A stretch of 61,720 bases of DNA from an uncultured Clostridium sp. (GTDB lineage Bacteria > Bacillota > Clostridia > TANB77 > CAG-508): contig CAOJRU010000011.1 in NCBI GenBank assembly GCA_948442365.1, positions 1-61,720 on the forward strand, given 5' to 3'. Position 1 is the stretch's first letter. The number at the start of each line of letters is the position of its first letter. Position numbers and translations under genes: made by a program. A model generated the notes under the pieces. That model ran no database searches, was not told the DNA's origin, and saw only the letters and a list, made by a program, of their open reading frames with translations. Positions 9,107 through 19,397 of the stretch are shown here, piece after piece.

Positions 9107-9293
9107 ATCTATTTTCCTCTTTCTTTGCTTTTTACTCTATTATTGTCATAATATCAATAATTTAAAATTAAATCAAGCAGATTTTAACATAATTTTATAA
9201 TGAAGAAAAACATAATATATAATATTTATATTTTTCTAACGAATAGTAAACTTTTTAATTACTAAAAATCAACTATAAACATTGGCAAAAGTA

Positions 9294-9323
9294 TTGACAT
9301 TTTTAAGCAAAAAACTATATAAT
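9294..9323 (+). promoter_or_regulatory. Promoter of the NRPS operon
   Basis: TTGACA (9294-9299), an 18-base spacer and TATAAT (9318-9323). A further TTGACT plus TATAAT-like run follows at once (9324 on), so there may be two overlapping starts. The rest of 9107-9388 shows no gene. Confidence 0.65.
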
Positions 9324-9388
9324 TTGACTATAATAATTATGTACTAACTATAATAAGACAAAATTTAAGAAAGATACGAGGAAAAAAA

Positions 9389-12300
9389 ATGAAAAAGGAT
9401 GTTTATGAATTAACAAATGCACAAAAATCAATTTGGCTTACAGAACAATATTTGAAAAATACTAGTATAGGGAATATAACTGGTAATATAGCAATTCATG
9501 AAGAAATAAATATAGAAAAATTAGTTTTATCTATTCAAGAATTTGTACGTAGAAATGATAGTATGCGTACAAAATTATTACTTGAAGACGGAATACCTAA
9601 ACAATATTTTGATGACTTCTCTGATTTTCCAATAGAAATTAAAAAAGTTACTTCACAAGAAGAAGTTGATACTTTAGCAAATAAACTTGCTACTACCCCA
9701 TTTACCTTATTAGAATCAAATTTATTTACGTTTTATATCTTTATTTTTCCCAATGGTCATGGTGGAATGTTAATATCCATCCACCATATTATTGGTGATG
9801 CTTGGACATCTGGATTAATTGTTTCTGGTGTTATGGATATTTATGAGTCTTTAATCCATGCAAATAAATTAAACGAAAACACAAGTTTTTCCTATCTTAA
9901 TTATATAACTTCTGAAAAAGAATATTTAAATAGCTCTAAATTCCAAAAAGATGAAGAATTTTGGAATCAAATTTTTGATACCATTCCTCTTATTCCAGAA
10001 ATTCCAAGTAAAAAACGCTTAGGTACTATCGAAAATACAGACTACGCTTCTAGTAGGGAAGAATTTCTTTTACCAAAAGATCTAGTAACTGAAATTAATA
10101 CTTTTTGTAAAAAATATAATATTTCTATTTTTAATTTTTTTATGGCAACTTTTTCTATTTATACGAACCGCATTTGCAATTTAGATGATTTTGTCATTGG
10201 TACTCCTATTCTAAATCGTTCTAATTTTAAAGAAAAGTCATGCACTGGAATGTATATCAGTACTATTCCCTTTAAAATACATATCGATTCAACTATGGAT
10301 TTCCTTTCTTTTGTACAAACAATATCACATGATATGAGACAAGTTTTTAGGCACCAAAAATATTCATATCAAAATATTCTACAAAATTTGAGAAAAATAA
10401 ACCCTCAAGTTCCTAATTTATATGATTTTTTGATATCTTATCAAAATATGAGAATGGATACGCAAATAAATTCCATTCCTTATGAAGCAAAATGGGTATC
10501 CAATGGTAATGTTTCTGACAGTTTAAATATTCATCTTTATGATATGAATGACATTGGTAGTTTAAATATAGCTTATGATTATCAGATCAACAAATATACA
10601 AAAGAAGATATATCTTCTTTACATACCCGCATTTTAGAAATAATAACTCAAATTTTAAATAACTGCTCTTTACCAATCAAGGAAATTGAAATTTTATCAA
10701 AACAAGATAAAAAAAAATTACAAGAAAATATCACATCTACACAAAATAATTTTACCTTTTGTTCTAATATAATGGAACAAATCGAACAAAATGCAAAAGA
10801 ACATCTTGATAAAATCGCACTTGAAACAGCTACCGAAAGTATTTCTTATGATGAATTATTAATAAGAGTTAATAAATTAGCAAATTATTTAACTACAAAT
10901 GGATTACACGAAAACAGCAATATTGGTATTTTTACGAATCGAACTATCGATATCATTGTTGGTATCTTAGCTATTTTAAAAATTGGTTCCACCTATGTTC
11001 CAATTGACCCAGAATATCCAAAAAATAGAATTAATTATATGATGGATAAAGCTAATTTGGATTTTATCCTAACAGATAATCTTTCCCTAGCTGATTTAAT
11101 AAAAGATAAAAAAATATCTCTATTAGCTATTAATTACAAACAATATAAAGATAATTCTTCTGTTTTCAAACAAAAAATTCTCTATCATAAAAACCAAAAC
11201 TTATATATTGTATTTACTTCTGGTTCAACAGGAAACCCAAAAGGAGTAACTATATCTCATAAAAATATGTTGAATTTAATTTATTTTGAAAAGGAAAAAA
11301 CAAATCTTTTAACTGGTAAAAATCGTATTTTACAATTTGCTACTATGAGTTTTGATGTTAGTTATCAAGAAATTTATTCTGCTTTTTTAAGTGGAGGCAC
11401 TCTCGTTCTGGTAAATGAAGATATTAGAAAAAACAGCTATAAATTAATTGATTATTTATTAGAAAAACAAATTGACACCTTATTTATACCACCAGCTTAT
11501 TTAAGATTATTAACCGAAGAAGATAGTAATGTAGAAAAATTTAAAAACCATATTAAAAATATTATTACAGCTGGAGAACAATTAGTAATTACGAAAGGAA
11601 TTGAAAAACTCCTTTCATCTAATATAAAAATTCATAATCATTATGGACCAGCAGAAACTCATGTAGCTACTACCTATATCGTAGATCAAAATAATACAGA
11701 AATTAAACCACCAATCGGTACTCCTATTTCTAATACAAATATTTATATTTTAGATAAATGTAATAAAATTTGTCCTCCTTTTACAATTGGACAAATTGCT
11801 ATTAGTGGAGATTGTGTTGGAAATGGATATTTTAACAATTCTGATTTGACAAATGAAAAATTTCTGACTGATTTCTTTTCTGACAAAAAAATGTATTTAA
11901 CAGGTGACTTAGGTTTTATTGATGATAAATATTGTATTCATTATTTAGGGAGACAAGACTTTCAAGTTAAAATTAATGGCTTTCGAATCGAATTAGAAGA
12001 AATTGACAAAATATTTATGCACATAAAAAATGTTCAAAATGCTGTCAGTATTATTTTAGAGGAAAATCATAAAAAACATATTGTTACTTACTATACTCTA
12101 TTAGAAGAAATTCCTGAAACTAAATTATATGAACAACTAAAAGAAAAATTACCACATTATATGATACCTTCTCATATTATAAAATTAGATAAATTTCCTT
12201 TAACCATGAATGGAAAGGTAGATAAAAAATCTCTTCCGAAAGTAAACTTATTAGATACTGTTTTAGAGTTCATAGAACCAAAAACTGCTCTCGAAATGCA

Positions 12301-15300
12301 ACTTGCTACTATCTGGAAGGAAATTTTTAATACAGACAAAATATCAACTAATTATAACTTTTTTGCTATTGGGGGAGATTCTTTATTGGCTATCAAAATG
12401 TCTGCTAAAATACTGGATAGTTTCCAAGTAGATATATCTGTAAAGGATATTTTTAAAACTCCTATTTTCTCTGATTTATTAAATCTAATTTGTATGAATC
12501 AGTCAAAAACAAAAACAAAACTCTCTATTGCAGAAGAAAAAGAATACTATCCTTTATCTTCTGCTCAAAAAAGAATTTATTATACTAACAACCTAATAGG
12601 AGAAAATAACCTTGTTTACAATTTACCTGGTGCTTTTTTAGTAAAAGATATATTAGATAGCAAAAAAGTAGAAAACGCTTTTAATCAGCTTATAAAAAAA
12701 CATTCCAGTTTTAGAACGTCTTTTCATCTGGTTAATGGTAAACCAATGCAAAAGATTGAAAAAGAACAAAAAATAAAATTATTAGTAGAACATAAAAAAG
12801 AACAAAAAATACAAAAGCTAATCGATGATTTCCCTACTAGTTTCGATTTAAGCAAAGCTCCTTTATTACATATTGCTATGTATATTTTAGACAATAAAGA
12901 AACACTAATTTTACTAGATACACATCATATTATTGTAGATGGCACATCTTTGAATATTATCATAAAAGATTTCTGCGATTTCTATAATAATACCAATACG
13001 ATTGTAGAAAAAACTTTTTCTTACAAAGATTTTGCTGTATTAGAAAATAAGCCAGTATCTTCTGATAAACTGTCAACAATAGAAAATTATTGGCTTTCTA
13101 AATTTGAAAATACTACCCTTCCTGTTCTTAATTTACCTTATGACTATACAAGACCCATTATAAAATCTTATCGTGGAAACAAGATTACTAAACATATAAC
13201 AAAATCAAATTTTGAAAAATATGAAAGTTATGCAAAATCAATTGGAATTTCTCCTTATATGTTTTTCCTAGCTAGTTTCTTTTTAGTTTTATATAAATAT
13301 ACTAATCAGAATCATTTGATTATAGGAACTCCATCTGCTGGAAGAGATTTAGAAGAATTACAAAATTTAGTAGGTATGTTTGTTAATAATATTGTTCTAT
13401 CTCATAAAATCAATGAAAATGATACCATTTTAGAATTTTTTGAAAAAGTAAAAAATACAGCCATTGATGCCTTAACTTATCAACCCTATCCTTTTGATAA
13501 GTTAGTTCAAAAACTTAGAATACCAAAAGATACTAGTCGAAATCCTTTATTTGATGTTATGTTTATTTATCAGAATATACCAATGAATCATTTAACAATT
13601 GCTAATAAAGGTATTAAATTTATGGAAGCAAAAACAAATATTGCTAAATTCGATTTATCTTTAGAAGTTATTCCTTCCTCTAGTACCATTCGCTTAGAAT
13701 ATGGTAGTGACTTATTTAAAAAACATACTATGGAACAGTTTATGAGTCATTATTTAGAATCTTTAGAATGTATGTATCAAAATGAATCTCAAAAGATAAG
13801 TGAAATATCTATTTTAAGTAAAAAAGAAAAGCAATATTTAATAAAAGACTTTAATAATACCCATTCAGATTATCCTAGAAATGAAACTATTTCTACCTTG
13901 TTTGAAAAACAAGTGCAAAAAATACCAAATGAAATAGCTCTTACATTTCATGATACCAGCCTTACCTATCATGAACTGAATAAAAAAATTAACGCACTTG
14001 CTAACTATCTAAGAAATCTCGGTATTACTAGAAATGATATAGTAGGTATTATGATCCCTAGATCTTTAGAATTAATCATTTCTATGTTAGCTGTTCTAAA
14101 AGCTGGTGGCACTTATATTCCAATTGACCCAATGTATCCTAAAAATAGAACAGAATATATGTTAGAAAATAGTCAAGCTAAATTATTATTAACTTTTTCA
14201 GCCTTAAGTAAAACTATCCATTTTGAAAATACAATTTGTGTAGAATTAGATAATTCTGAAATCTACTCTCTATCTGACAAAAATTTAAAAAATATTAACG
14301 AACCACTGGATTCTTCTTATATCATTTATACTTCTGGTTCTACTGGACTACCAAAAGGAGTGGTTTTAAATCATAAAGCTTTGGTTAATTTATCTTACTA
14401 TTTAAACAATTATGTTGATTTTTTAAATGGTACTGATATGGCAAGAAATATGATTTCTGTTACAACAGCGAGTTTTGATATCTTTATCTTTGAAACTTTA
14501 ATCGGTTTACAAAAAGGATTAAAAATTATTCTTGCTGATGAAGAAGAACAACGTGTTCCTTCTTTACTAAACAAACTAATTGAAAAAGAAAAAGCTCAGA
14601 TAATTCAAATGACACCATCTAGGATGCAATTTTTAGTAGATAACAAACAAGAAATTCCTGCCATTGCTAATTTACAATATGTTGTTTTGGCAGGAGAACC
14701 TCTACCAATCAATCTTCTGAAGACTCTTAGAAATTTAGGCATTAAGAAAATTTATAATGGTTATGGTCCTTCAGAAACAACTGTATTTTCAACTTTTACA
14801 GATGTTACTCATTATGAAAAAATAACAATTGGAAAACCTCTTGCTAATACACAAATTTATTTGTTAGATAAAAACTTAAATTTAGTACCACAAGGAATTG
14901 CTGGAGAGATTTATATTGCTGGTGATGGTGTAGGTAAGGGTTATTTAAATAATCCTGAACTTACTAACAAAAGTTTTATAGAGAATCCGTTTATACCAAA
15001 TACACTTATGTATAAAACTGGTGATAGTGGAAAAATTCTTTCAAATGGAGAAATTTGTTATTTAGAAAGATTGGATAATCAAGTTAAAATTAGAGGACTT
15101 CGAATCGAGCTAGAAGAAATTGAAAATAAGATTTTAAAATTTACTAGTATTCAAAAAGTAAAAGTAGTAAAACAAACTATTCAAAATAGAGAATTTATCT
15201 CTGCTTATTTTGTTGCTAATAGTAGAATTCGTATTAGTGAATTAAGAAATTATCTAACAAAACAACTACCAAACTACATGATACCTTCTTACTTTACAGC

Positions 15301-16867
15301 ATTAGATGATTTTCCTTATACGCCAAATGGAAAAATTGATAAAAAAGCTTTACCTCTTCCAAAAATAGTATCACATCAAGAAATAAAATTGGAAAAACCT
15401 ACCACTAAAACACAAAAGAAACTAGTAGAAATTTGGGAAAATTTACTTCATATTTCTCCTATTGGTATAAAAGATAATTTCTTTGAATTAGGAGGAGATT
15501 CCATTTTAGCTATGACGCTACATATTGAATTATTAAAATTAACAGATAAAATTACCTATGCTGATATTTTTAGTAATCCTTGTCTGGACGATTTGGCTAA
15601 ATTAATTGATAACCAAAAACGTAAGTCTTTTGAAAAATTAGATGAAACATTGAAGCATCAATTTGATAATATATTAGAACCTTGCTTAACACTTCCAAAG
15701 GAATATGTATATGAATCTCCAAAAAATCTTTTAATAGCAGGAGTTACTGGTTTTTTGGGTAGCCATATTTTAGATAGCTTTTTGCAAAAAGAAAAGGGTA
15801 ATATTTATTGCTTAATTCGAAATGAACCTGGACTTACTCCTCAAATAAAATTGCTAGATAAATTACATTTTTACTTTGGAACAAAATACGACCATTTAAT
15901 TGATAAAAGAATTTTTATAATAAAATGTGATATGTTAGATAAAAATTTAGGGTTAAGCCAAAAAGCCTTAAACGATTTATCTACTCATGTTGATACAGTA
16001 ATTAATTGTGTAGCAAAGGTTTCTCATTATGGTTCCTATGATAGTTTTTATGATATTAATGTAAAATCTGTTTCTTACCTAATTGATTTTTGTATGAATT
16101 ATGATAAAAAGTTTTATCATGTTTCTACTTTAAGTGTTTCTGGTAATTCTTTTGTAGATCAATACTATGAAGAACAAAATATGACAGAAATCATGAATTA
16201 TAGAGAAAATAATTTTTATATTGGGCAACCTTTAAATAATGTCTACATTAGAACAAAATTTGAAGCAGAAAAAATAGTTTTATCTGCGATTCAAAAAGGA
16301 TTAGATGCTTATATTTTAAGAGTTGGTAATTTAATGCCTCGTAAATCAGATGGCAAATTCCAACCAAATATAAAAGAAAATGCTTATTTAAATAGACTTT
16401 TAGCATTTTTAGAAATTGGAAGTATTCCTAAAGCTTTATTAGATGGCTATTTAGAATTCACTCCTATTGACTATACCGCTAATGCTATTTTGGATTTGCT
16501 ATGCTATCCCTCTCAGAATAATAGAGTTTTCCATATTTTTAATGATAAGCATATTTTAATTTCTGATTTCTTAAATTTACTAAAACTTTATAACTACATA
16601 ATAAATGTTATTCCTGAAGCAGATTTTAAAGAAAAAGTTAAAAGTATGCTAGATGATGACTCGCAAAAACATCTTTTAAGTCATCTTATCAATGATTTTG
16701 ATAAAGACTTGAATTTAAATTATAAAACAAATATAATATTAAAATCAGAATTAACGAAAAAATACTTAAAAGATATTGGCTTTGATTGGCCAGAAATCGA
16801 TCGTAATTATATAAAAAATTTAATTACTTGTATTGAACTCTTAAGAAAAGGTGATTTTAATGAATAA
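9389..16867 (+). CDS. Dimodular NRPS, C-A-T-C-A-T-R (reductive release)
   Basis: A 2492-residue nonribosomal peptide synthetase. Domains in order: condensation C1 (about 5-430, HHIIGD at 132-137), adenylation A1 (about 450-960, P-loop TSGSTGNPKG near 610), carrier T1 (GGDSLLAI near 996), C2 (about 1050-1460, HHIIVDG near 1178), A2 (about 1490-1990, TSGSTGLPKG near 1648), T2 (GGDSILAM near 2037) and a terminal reductase R (about 2110-2480; NAD(P)H loop GVTGFLGSH near 2117, YIRTKFEAEK with the catalytic Tyr/Lys near 2286). All catalytic motifs look intact. Expected product: a dipeptide released by reduction as an aldehyde (able to cyclise to a pyrazinone if the amine is free). The leading C domain suggests N-acylation first. 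The layout matches the gut Clostridia NRPS family known to make dipeptide aldehydes and pyrazinones. No phosphopantetheinyl transferase is in the window. The gene overlaps the next by 8 bases. Confidence 0.93.
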   Translation: MKKDVYELTNAQKSIWLTEQYLKNTSIGNITGNIAIHEEINIEKLVLSIQEFVRRNDSMRTKLLLEDGIPKQYFDDFSDFPIEIKKVTSQEEVDTLANKLATTPFTLLESNLFTFYIFIFPNGHGGMLISIHHIIGDAWTSGLIVSGVMDIYESLIHANKLNENTSFSYLNYITSEKEYLNSSKFQKDEEFWNQIFDTIPLIPEIPSKKRLGTIENTDYASSREEFLLPKDLVTEINTFCKKYNISIFNFFMATFSIYTNRICNLDDFVIGTPILNRSNFKEKSCTGMYISTIPFKIHIDSTMDFLSFVQTISHDMRQVFRHQKYSYQNILQNLRKINPQVPNLYDFLISYQNMRMDTQINSIPYEAKWVSNGNVSDSLNIHLYDMNDIGSLNIAYDYQINKYTKEDISSLHTRILEIITQILNNCSLPIKEIEILSKQDKKKLQENITSTQNNFTFCSNIMEQIEQNAKEHLDKIALETATESISYDELLIRVNKLANYLTTNGLHENSNIGIFTNRTIDIIVGILAILKIGSTYVPIDPEYPKNRINYMMDKANLDFILTDNLSLADLIKDKKISLLAINYKQYKDNSSVFKQKILYHKNQNLYIVFTSGSTGNPKGVTISHKNMLNLIYFEKEKTNLLTGKNRILQFATMSFDVSYQEIYSAFLSGGTLVLVNEDIRKNSYKLIDYLLEKQIDTLFIPPAYLRLLTEEDSNVEKFKNHIKNIITAGEQLVITKGIEKLLSSNIKIHNHYGPAETHVATTYIVDQNNTEIKPPIGTPISNTNIYILDKCNKICPPFTIGQIAISGDCVGNGYFNNSDLTNEKFLTDFFSDKKMYLTGDLGFIDDKYCIHYLGRQDFQVKINGFRIELEEIDKIFMHIKNVQNAVSIILEENHKKHIVTYYTLLEEIPETKLYEQLKEKLPHYMIPSHIIKLDKFPLTMNGKVDKKSLPKVNLLDTVLEFIEPKTALEMQLATIWKEIFNTDKISTNYNFFAIGGDSLLAIKMSAKILDSFQVDISVKDIFKTPIFSDLLNLICMNQSKTKTKLSIAEEKEYYPLSSAQKRIYYTNNLIGENNLVYNLPGAFLVKDILDSKKVENAFNQLIKKHSSFRTSFHLVNGKPMQKIEKEQKIKLLVEHKKEQKIQKLIDDFPTSFDLSKAPLLHIAMYILDNKETLILLDTHHIIVDGTSLNIIIKDFCDFYNNTNTIVEKTFSYKDFAVLENKPVSSDKLSTIENYWLSKFENTTLPVLNLPYDYTRPIIKSYRGNKITKHITKSNFEKYESYAKSIGISPYMFFLASFFLVLYKYTNQNHLIIGTPSAGRDLEELQNLVGMFVNNIVLSHKINENDTILEFFEKVKNTAIDALTYQPYPFDKLVQKLRIPKDTSRNPLFDVMFIYQNIPMNHLTIANKGIKFMEAKTNIAKFDLSLEVIPSSSTIRLEYGSDLFKKHTMEQFMSHYLESLECMYQNESQKISEISILSKKEKQYLIKDFNNTHSDYPRNETISTLFEKQVQKIPNEIALTFHDTSLTYHELNKKINALANYLRNLGITRNDIVGIMIPRSLELIISMLAVLKAGGTYIPIDPMYPKNRTEYMLENSQAKLLLTFSALSKTIHFENTICVELDNSEIYSLSDKNLKNINEPLDSSYIIYTSGSTGLPKGVVLNHKALVNLSYYLNNYVDFLNGTDMARNMISVTTASFDIFIFETLIGLQKGLKIILADEEEQRVPSLLNKLIEKEKAQIIQMTPSRMQFLVDNKQEIPAIANLQYVVLAGEPLPINLLKTLRNLGIKKIYNGYGPSETTVFSTFTDVTHYEKITIGKPLANTQIYLLDKNLNLVPQGIAGEIYIAGDGVGKGYLNNPELTNKSFIENPFIPNTLMYKTGDSGKILSNGEICYLERLDNQVKIRGLRIELEEIENKILKFTSIQKVKVVKQTIQNREFISAYFVANSRIRISELRNYLTKQLPNYMIPSYFTALDDFPYTPNGKIDKKALPLPKIVSHQEIKLEKPTTKTQKKLVEIWENLLHISPIGIKDNFFELGGDSILAMTLHIELLKLTDKITYADIFSNPCLDDLAKLIDNQKRKSFEKLDETLKHQFDNILEPCLTLPKEYVYESPKNLLIAGVTGFLGSHILDSFLQKEKGNIYCLIRNEPGLTPQIKLLDKLHFYFGTKYDHLIDKRIFIIKCDMLDKNLGLSQKALNDLSTHVDTVINCVAKVSHYGSYDSFYDINVKSVSYLIDFCMNYDKKFYHVSTLSVSGNSFVDQYYEEQNMTEIMNYRENNFYIGQPLNNVYIRTKFEAEKIVLSAIQKGLDAYILRVGNLMPRKSDGKFQPNIKENAYLNRLLAFLEIGSIPKALLDGYLEFTPIDYTANAILDLLCYPSQNNRVFHIFNDKHILISDFLNLLKLYNYIINVIPEADFKEKVKSMLDDDSQKHLLSHLINDFDKDLNLNYKTNIILKSELTKKYLKDIGFDWPEIDRNYIKNLITCIELLRKGDFNE

Positions 16868-18686
16868 TGTAATTTCTGTAAGTGCTTCTACATTAATATT
16901 ATTGCTTATACCACTTCTATTTTCAATCTTTATGATTATGACTTTATTACATGTAAAGAAAAAAAACCAACTCCATAAAGTATTTATTGTTGTATTTACT
17001 TTAATGGCTTTTTGGTTTATTGGATTGATTGCACAAATAACTTTATCTAATAAATTTAATATTGATCCAATCTATTTCGAATATTTTATCTATGTATCGG
17101 CTTGTTTTACTCCTGTTGGTATCCTTTTTCTAGCTAAAATATTCACCCATACAAAAATTACAATTAGAAGATTAGACTTATTATTATTTGTAATCCCTAT
17201 TATTTCTTTACTTGTATTATGGACAAATGATTATCACCATTTGTTCTATAAATATTATAGTGTATCTATGGAATATTCGGAGTTCGGACCTTATATGTTC
17301 GTTCACTCCTTCTATTCTTATGCCTTAATGATAATTGCTTGTATTATGCTAATTAAATATTCCATCCAGAATTCTGGCTTTTTCTCTAAGCAATCTATCT
17401 TGATTTTTATTGGAGCTTTAACTCCACTTCTAGTAAATATGGCTGGATATGCTGGTATTATTAGCTTAAGCGTTTATTCTACTCCTATTTCTTTTACAGT
17501 TGGAATTTTGTGCTTCGCTTTATCTGCCTTTAAACTACAATTCTTCAATACAACACCTATTGCCTTACAAAAAATTGTAGATAGAATTTCAGATGGTTAT
17601 ATCATTGTTAATGAAGATAATCGAATTATCGATTTTAATAAAACATTCTTAACTATGCTAAATATTCACGCTAAGATTAGAAATAAAGATTTTTATGAAT
17701 TTATGAAAAATAGTCCTCAAGAATCTGAAAAGACCTTTTCAAGCATCGAAAAAACTTTTAAACAAATTAAACAAAATCCAAATCAAACTATTATTTTGGA
17801 TCGCTTTGATACCAATGTAAATAAATATTTTTCTATTGAAATATCTGGTATTACATCAAATCGAAGTCTTTTAGGAATTTTAATTTTATTTAAAGATACT
17901 ACTCAGCATATGCTTGACTTACAAACTATTAGCGAAAACCAAGAAACTTTAATGGAAAAAGAGCGTTTAGCATCTTTAGGACAACTAATTGGAGGAATTG
18001 CCCATAACTTAAAAACACCAATTATGTCCATTTCTGGAGCTGCTGAAGGATTAACTGATTTAATTAAAGAATATGATTCTTCTATCGATGATCCCGAAGT
18101 AACTAGTCAAGATCATCATGATATTGCTAAAGATATGACTACATGGATTGCTAAAATTAAAACTCATACTGAATATATGTCAGATGTAATTACTGCTGTA
18201 AAGGGTCAAGCTGTTACTCTTTCCAATGAATCAGACATTTCTTTCACAGTTGGTGAATTATTAAAGAGAGTTAATATTTTAATGAAACATGAATTAAAAA
18301 ATGCTATTATTTACTTAAATATAGCTATGAAAACAGATGAAAATGCTGTCATTCACGGTGACGTTAATAGCTTAGTTCAAGTTATTAATAATATGATATC
18401 TAACTCAATTCAAGCTTATGGTGGAAAACCAGAGCAAAATATAGATTTAATTGTTGAGAAGAAAGATAATTATTTAGTTATTTCTATTAAAGATTATGGA
18501 ACAGGTATGCCAAAACACGTAAAAGATAAATTATTTAAGGAAATGATTACGACAAAAGGTAAAAATGGTACAGGTCTTGGTTTATATATGTCTTATTCTA
18601 CCATTCGAGCTCATTTTAACGGCAATATAACTGTTGAATCAGAAGAGGGACAAGGAACTACTTTTTGTATTACTTTACCATTATAA
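16860..18686 (+). CDS. Membrane sensor histidine kinase coupled to NRPS
   Basis: Protein of 608 residues. The N-terminal about 235 residues form seven to eight TM helices of the histidine-kinase 7TM sensor type, followed by a PAS-like segment (about 240-355, SDGYIIVNEDNRIIDFN), a HisKA dimer helix with the phospho-acceptor in GGIAHNLKTP (His near 382), and a HATPase_c domain with N box (NMISNSIQAY), G1 (DYGTGMP) and G2 (GTGLGL). All kinase boxes are present. The ATG at 16860 lies 8 bases inside the NRPS gene, with AAGGTGA upstream, so translation is coupled. Such pairing suggests that the kinase senses the NRPS product or co-varies with it (inference). No response regulator is adjacent; the REC-HD-GYP gene at 21384 is the nearest candidate partner. 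Confidence 0.88.
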   Translation: MNNVISVSASTLILLLIPLLFSIFMIMTLLHVKKKNQLHKVFIVVFTLMAFWFIGLIAQITLSNKFNIDPIYFEYFIYVSACFTPVGILFLAKIFTHTKITIRRLDLLLFVIPIISLLVLWTNDYHHLFYKYYSVSMEYSEFGPYMFVHSFYSYALMIIACIMLIKYSIQNSGFFSKQSILIFIGALTPLLVNMAGYAGIISLSVYSTPISFTVGILCFALSAFKLQFFNTTPIALQKIVDRISDGYIIVNEDNRIIDFNKTFLTMLNIHAKIRNKDFYEFMKNSPQESEKTFSSIEKTFKQIKQNPNQTIILDRFDTNVNKYFSIEISGITSNRSLLGILILFKDTTQHMLDLQTISENQETLMEKERLASLGQLIGGIAHNLKTPIMSISGAAEGLTDLIKEYDSSIDDPEVTSQDHHDIAKDMTTWIAKIKTHTEYMSDVITAVKGQAVTLSNESDISFTVGELLKRVNILMKHELKNAIIYLNIAMKTDENAVIHGDVNSLVQVINNMISNSIQAYGGKPEQNIDLIVEKKDNYLVISIKDYGTGMPKHVKDKLFKEMITTKGKNGTGLGLYMSYSTIRAHFNGNITVESEEGQGTTFCITLPL

Positions 18687-18694
18687 ATTATGTA

Positions 18695-18740
18695 CATTGG
18701 GGGGACAGTTCTTTTTGGTCAAAGAGCTGTCCCCCCAATG
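18695..18740. repeat. GC-rich perfect hairpin between convergent genes
   Basis: CATTGGGGGGACAG pairs exactly with CTGTCCCCCCAATG around an inner TTC/GAG and a T-rich loop. It lies between the stops of the kinase and sortase genes and lacks a T run. It shares the GGGGACAG...TTTTTGG core with the dispersed elements at 5034 and 22426, so it is probably a member of that family; it may still act as a terminator. Confidence 0.65.
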
Positions 18741-18759
18741 GAGATTTTGTAGCAAAATT

Positions 18760-19392
18760 TTAAATTGCTCTTGCTTTTGCTATAAATCTACTTTCATCAT
18801 TATTATAACAAGTAATTAAAGTTATCTCTGTATTACCATTTGTTTTTTGACTGGTACAAGAATTATCATATGGATCAATTATGTCAGTTTTGTATACTTC
18901 ATATTCTAATGTTTTTCCAGATAAATCAGTAATTTTTATAATCTCTCCTATTTGAATATTTGGTAATTTACTAAAAAATTTATCTGTTTGATAATTATGT
19001 CCCAATACAACCATATTTCCTACTTCATTTGGGTTAGAACCCCAGTATCTTGTTAATGATATTTTTAATAAGCTATCTGATGTCGAAGATAATATGGGGT
19101 ATTCAATATTTAAACTTGGTATACTTAAAGCTGCTATTATCTGATACGCTTCTCCTGTGTTAGTTGTATAAGTACAAAGCAATTTTTTAACTGTTTGTTC
19201 TTTTAATTTTTGTTCTAAGTTACTAAAATCAATCATTACGATCGAACAATTTTCTCTATTTTCTATTTCTAATTGCTTTTTTTTATAAAATGAATATACT
19301 TTTATAGAAAATATAAGCACTATTAATGCTATTAATAGTGCTATAGATATTAGAACATAAATTGTTTTTTTATTAGATTGTTTCTTAAACAT
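18760..19392 (-). CDS. Sortase
   Basis: A 210-residue membrane-anchored transpeptidase: one N-terminal TM helix (about residues 10-32) then the sortase beta-barrel. Catalytic residues are visible: His in VVLGHNYQ, Cys in LITCYNND and Arg in ESRFIAKAR, in the usual order. The sequence is closest in feel to small class D/E-like enzymes rather than class B, but I cannot place the class firmly. It starts 6 bases after the stop of the LPYTG protein gene, whose tail holds the AAAGGTG ribosome site. The pair forms a dedicated enzyme and substrate operon attaching the surface protein to peptidoglycan. Confidence 0.85.
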   Translation of the reverse strand: MFKKQSNKKTIYVLISIALLIALIVLIFSIKVYSFYKKKQLEIENRENCSIVMIDFSNLEQKLKEQTVKKLLCTYTTNTGEAYQIIAALSIPSLNIEYPILSSTSDSLLKISLTRYWGSNPNEVGNMVVLGHNYQTDKFFSKLPNIQIGEIIKITDLSGKTLEYEVYKTDIIDPYDNSCTSQKTNGNTEITLITCYNNDESRFIAKARAI

Positions 19393-19397
19393 CTTAT

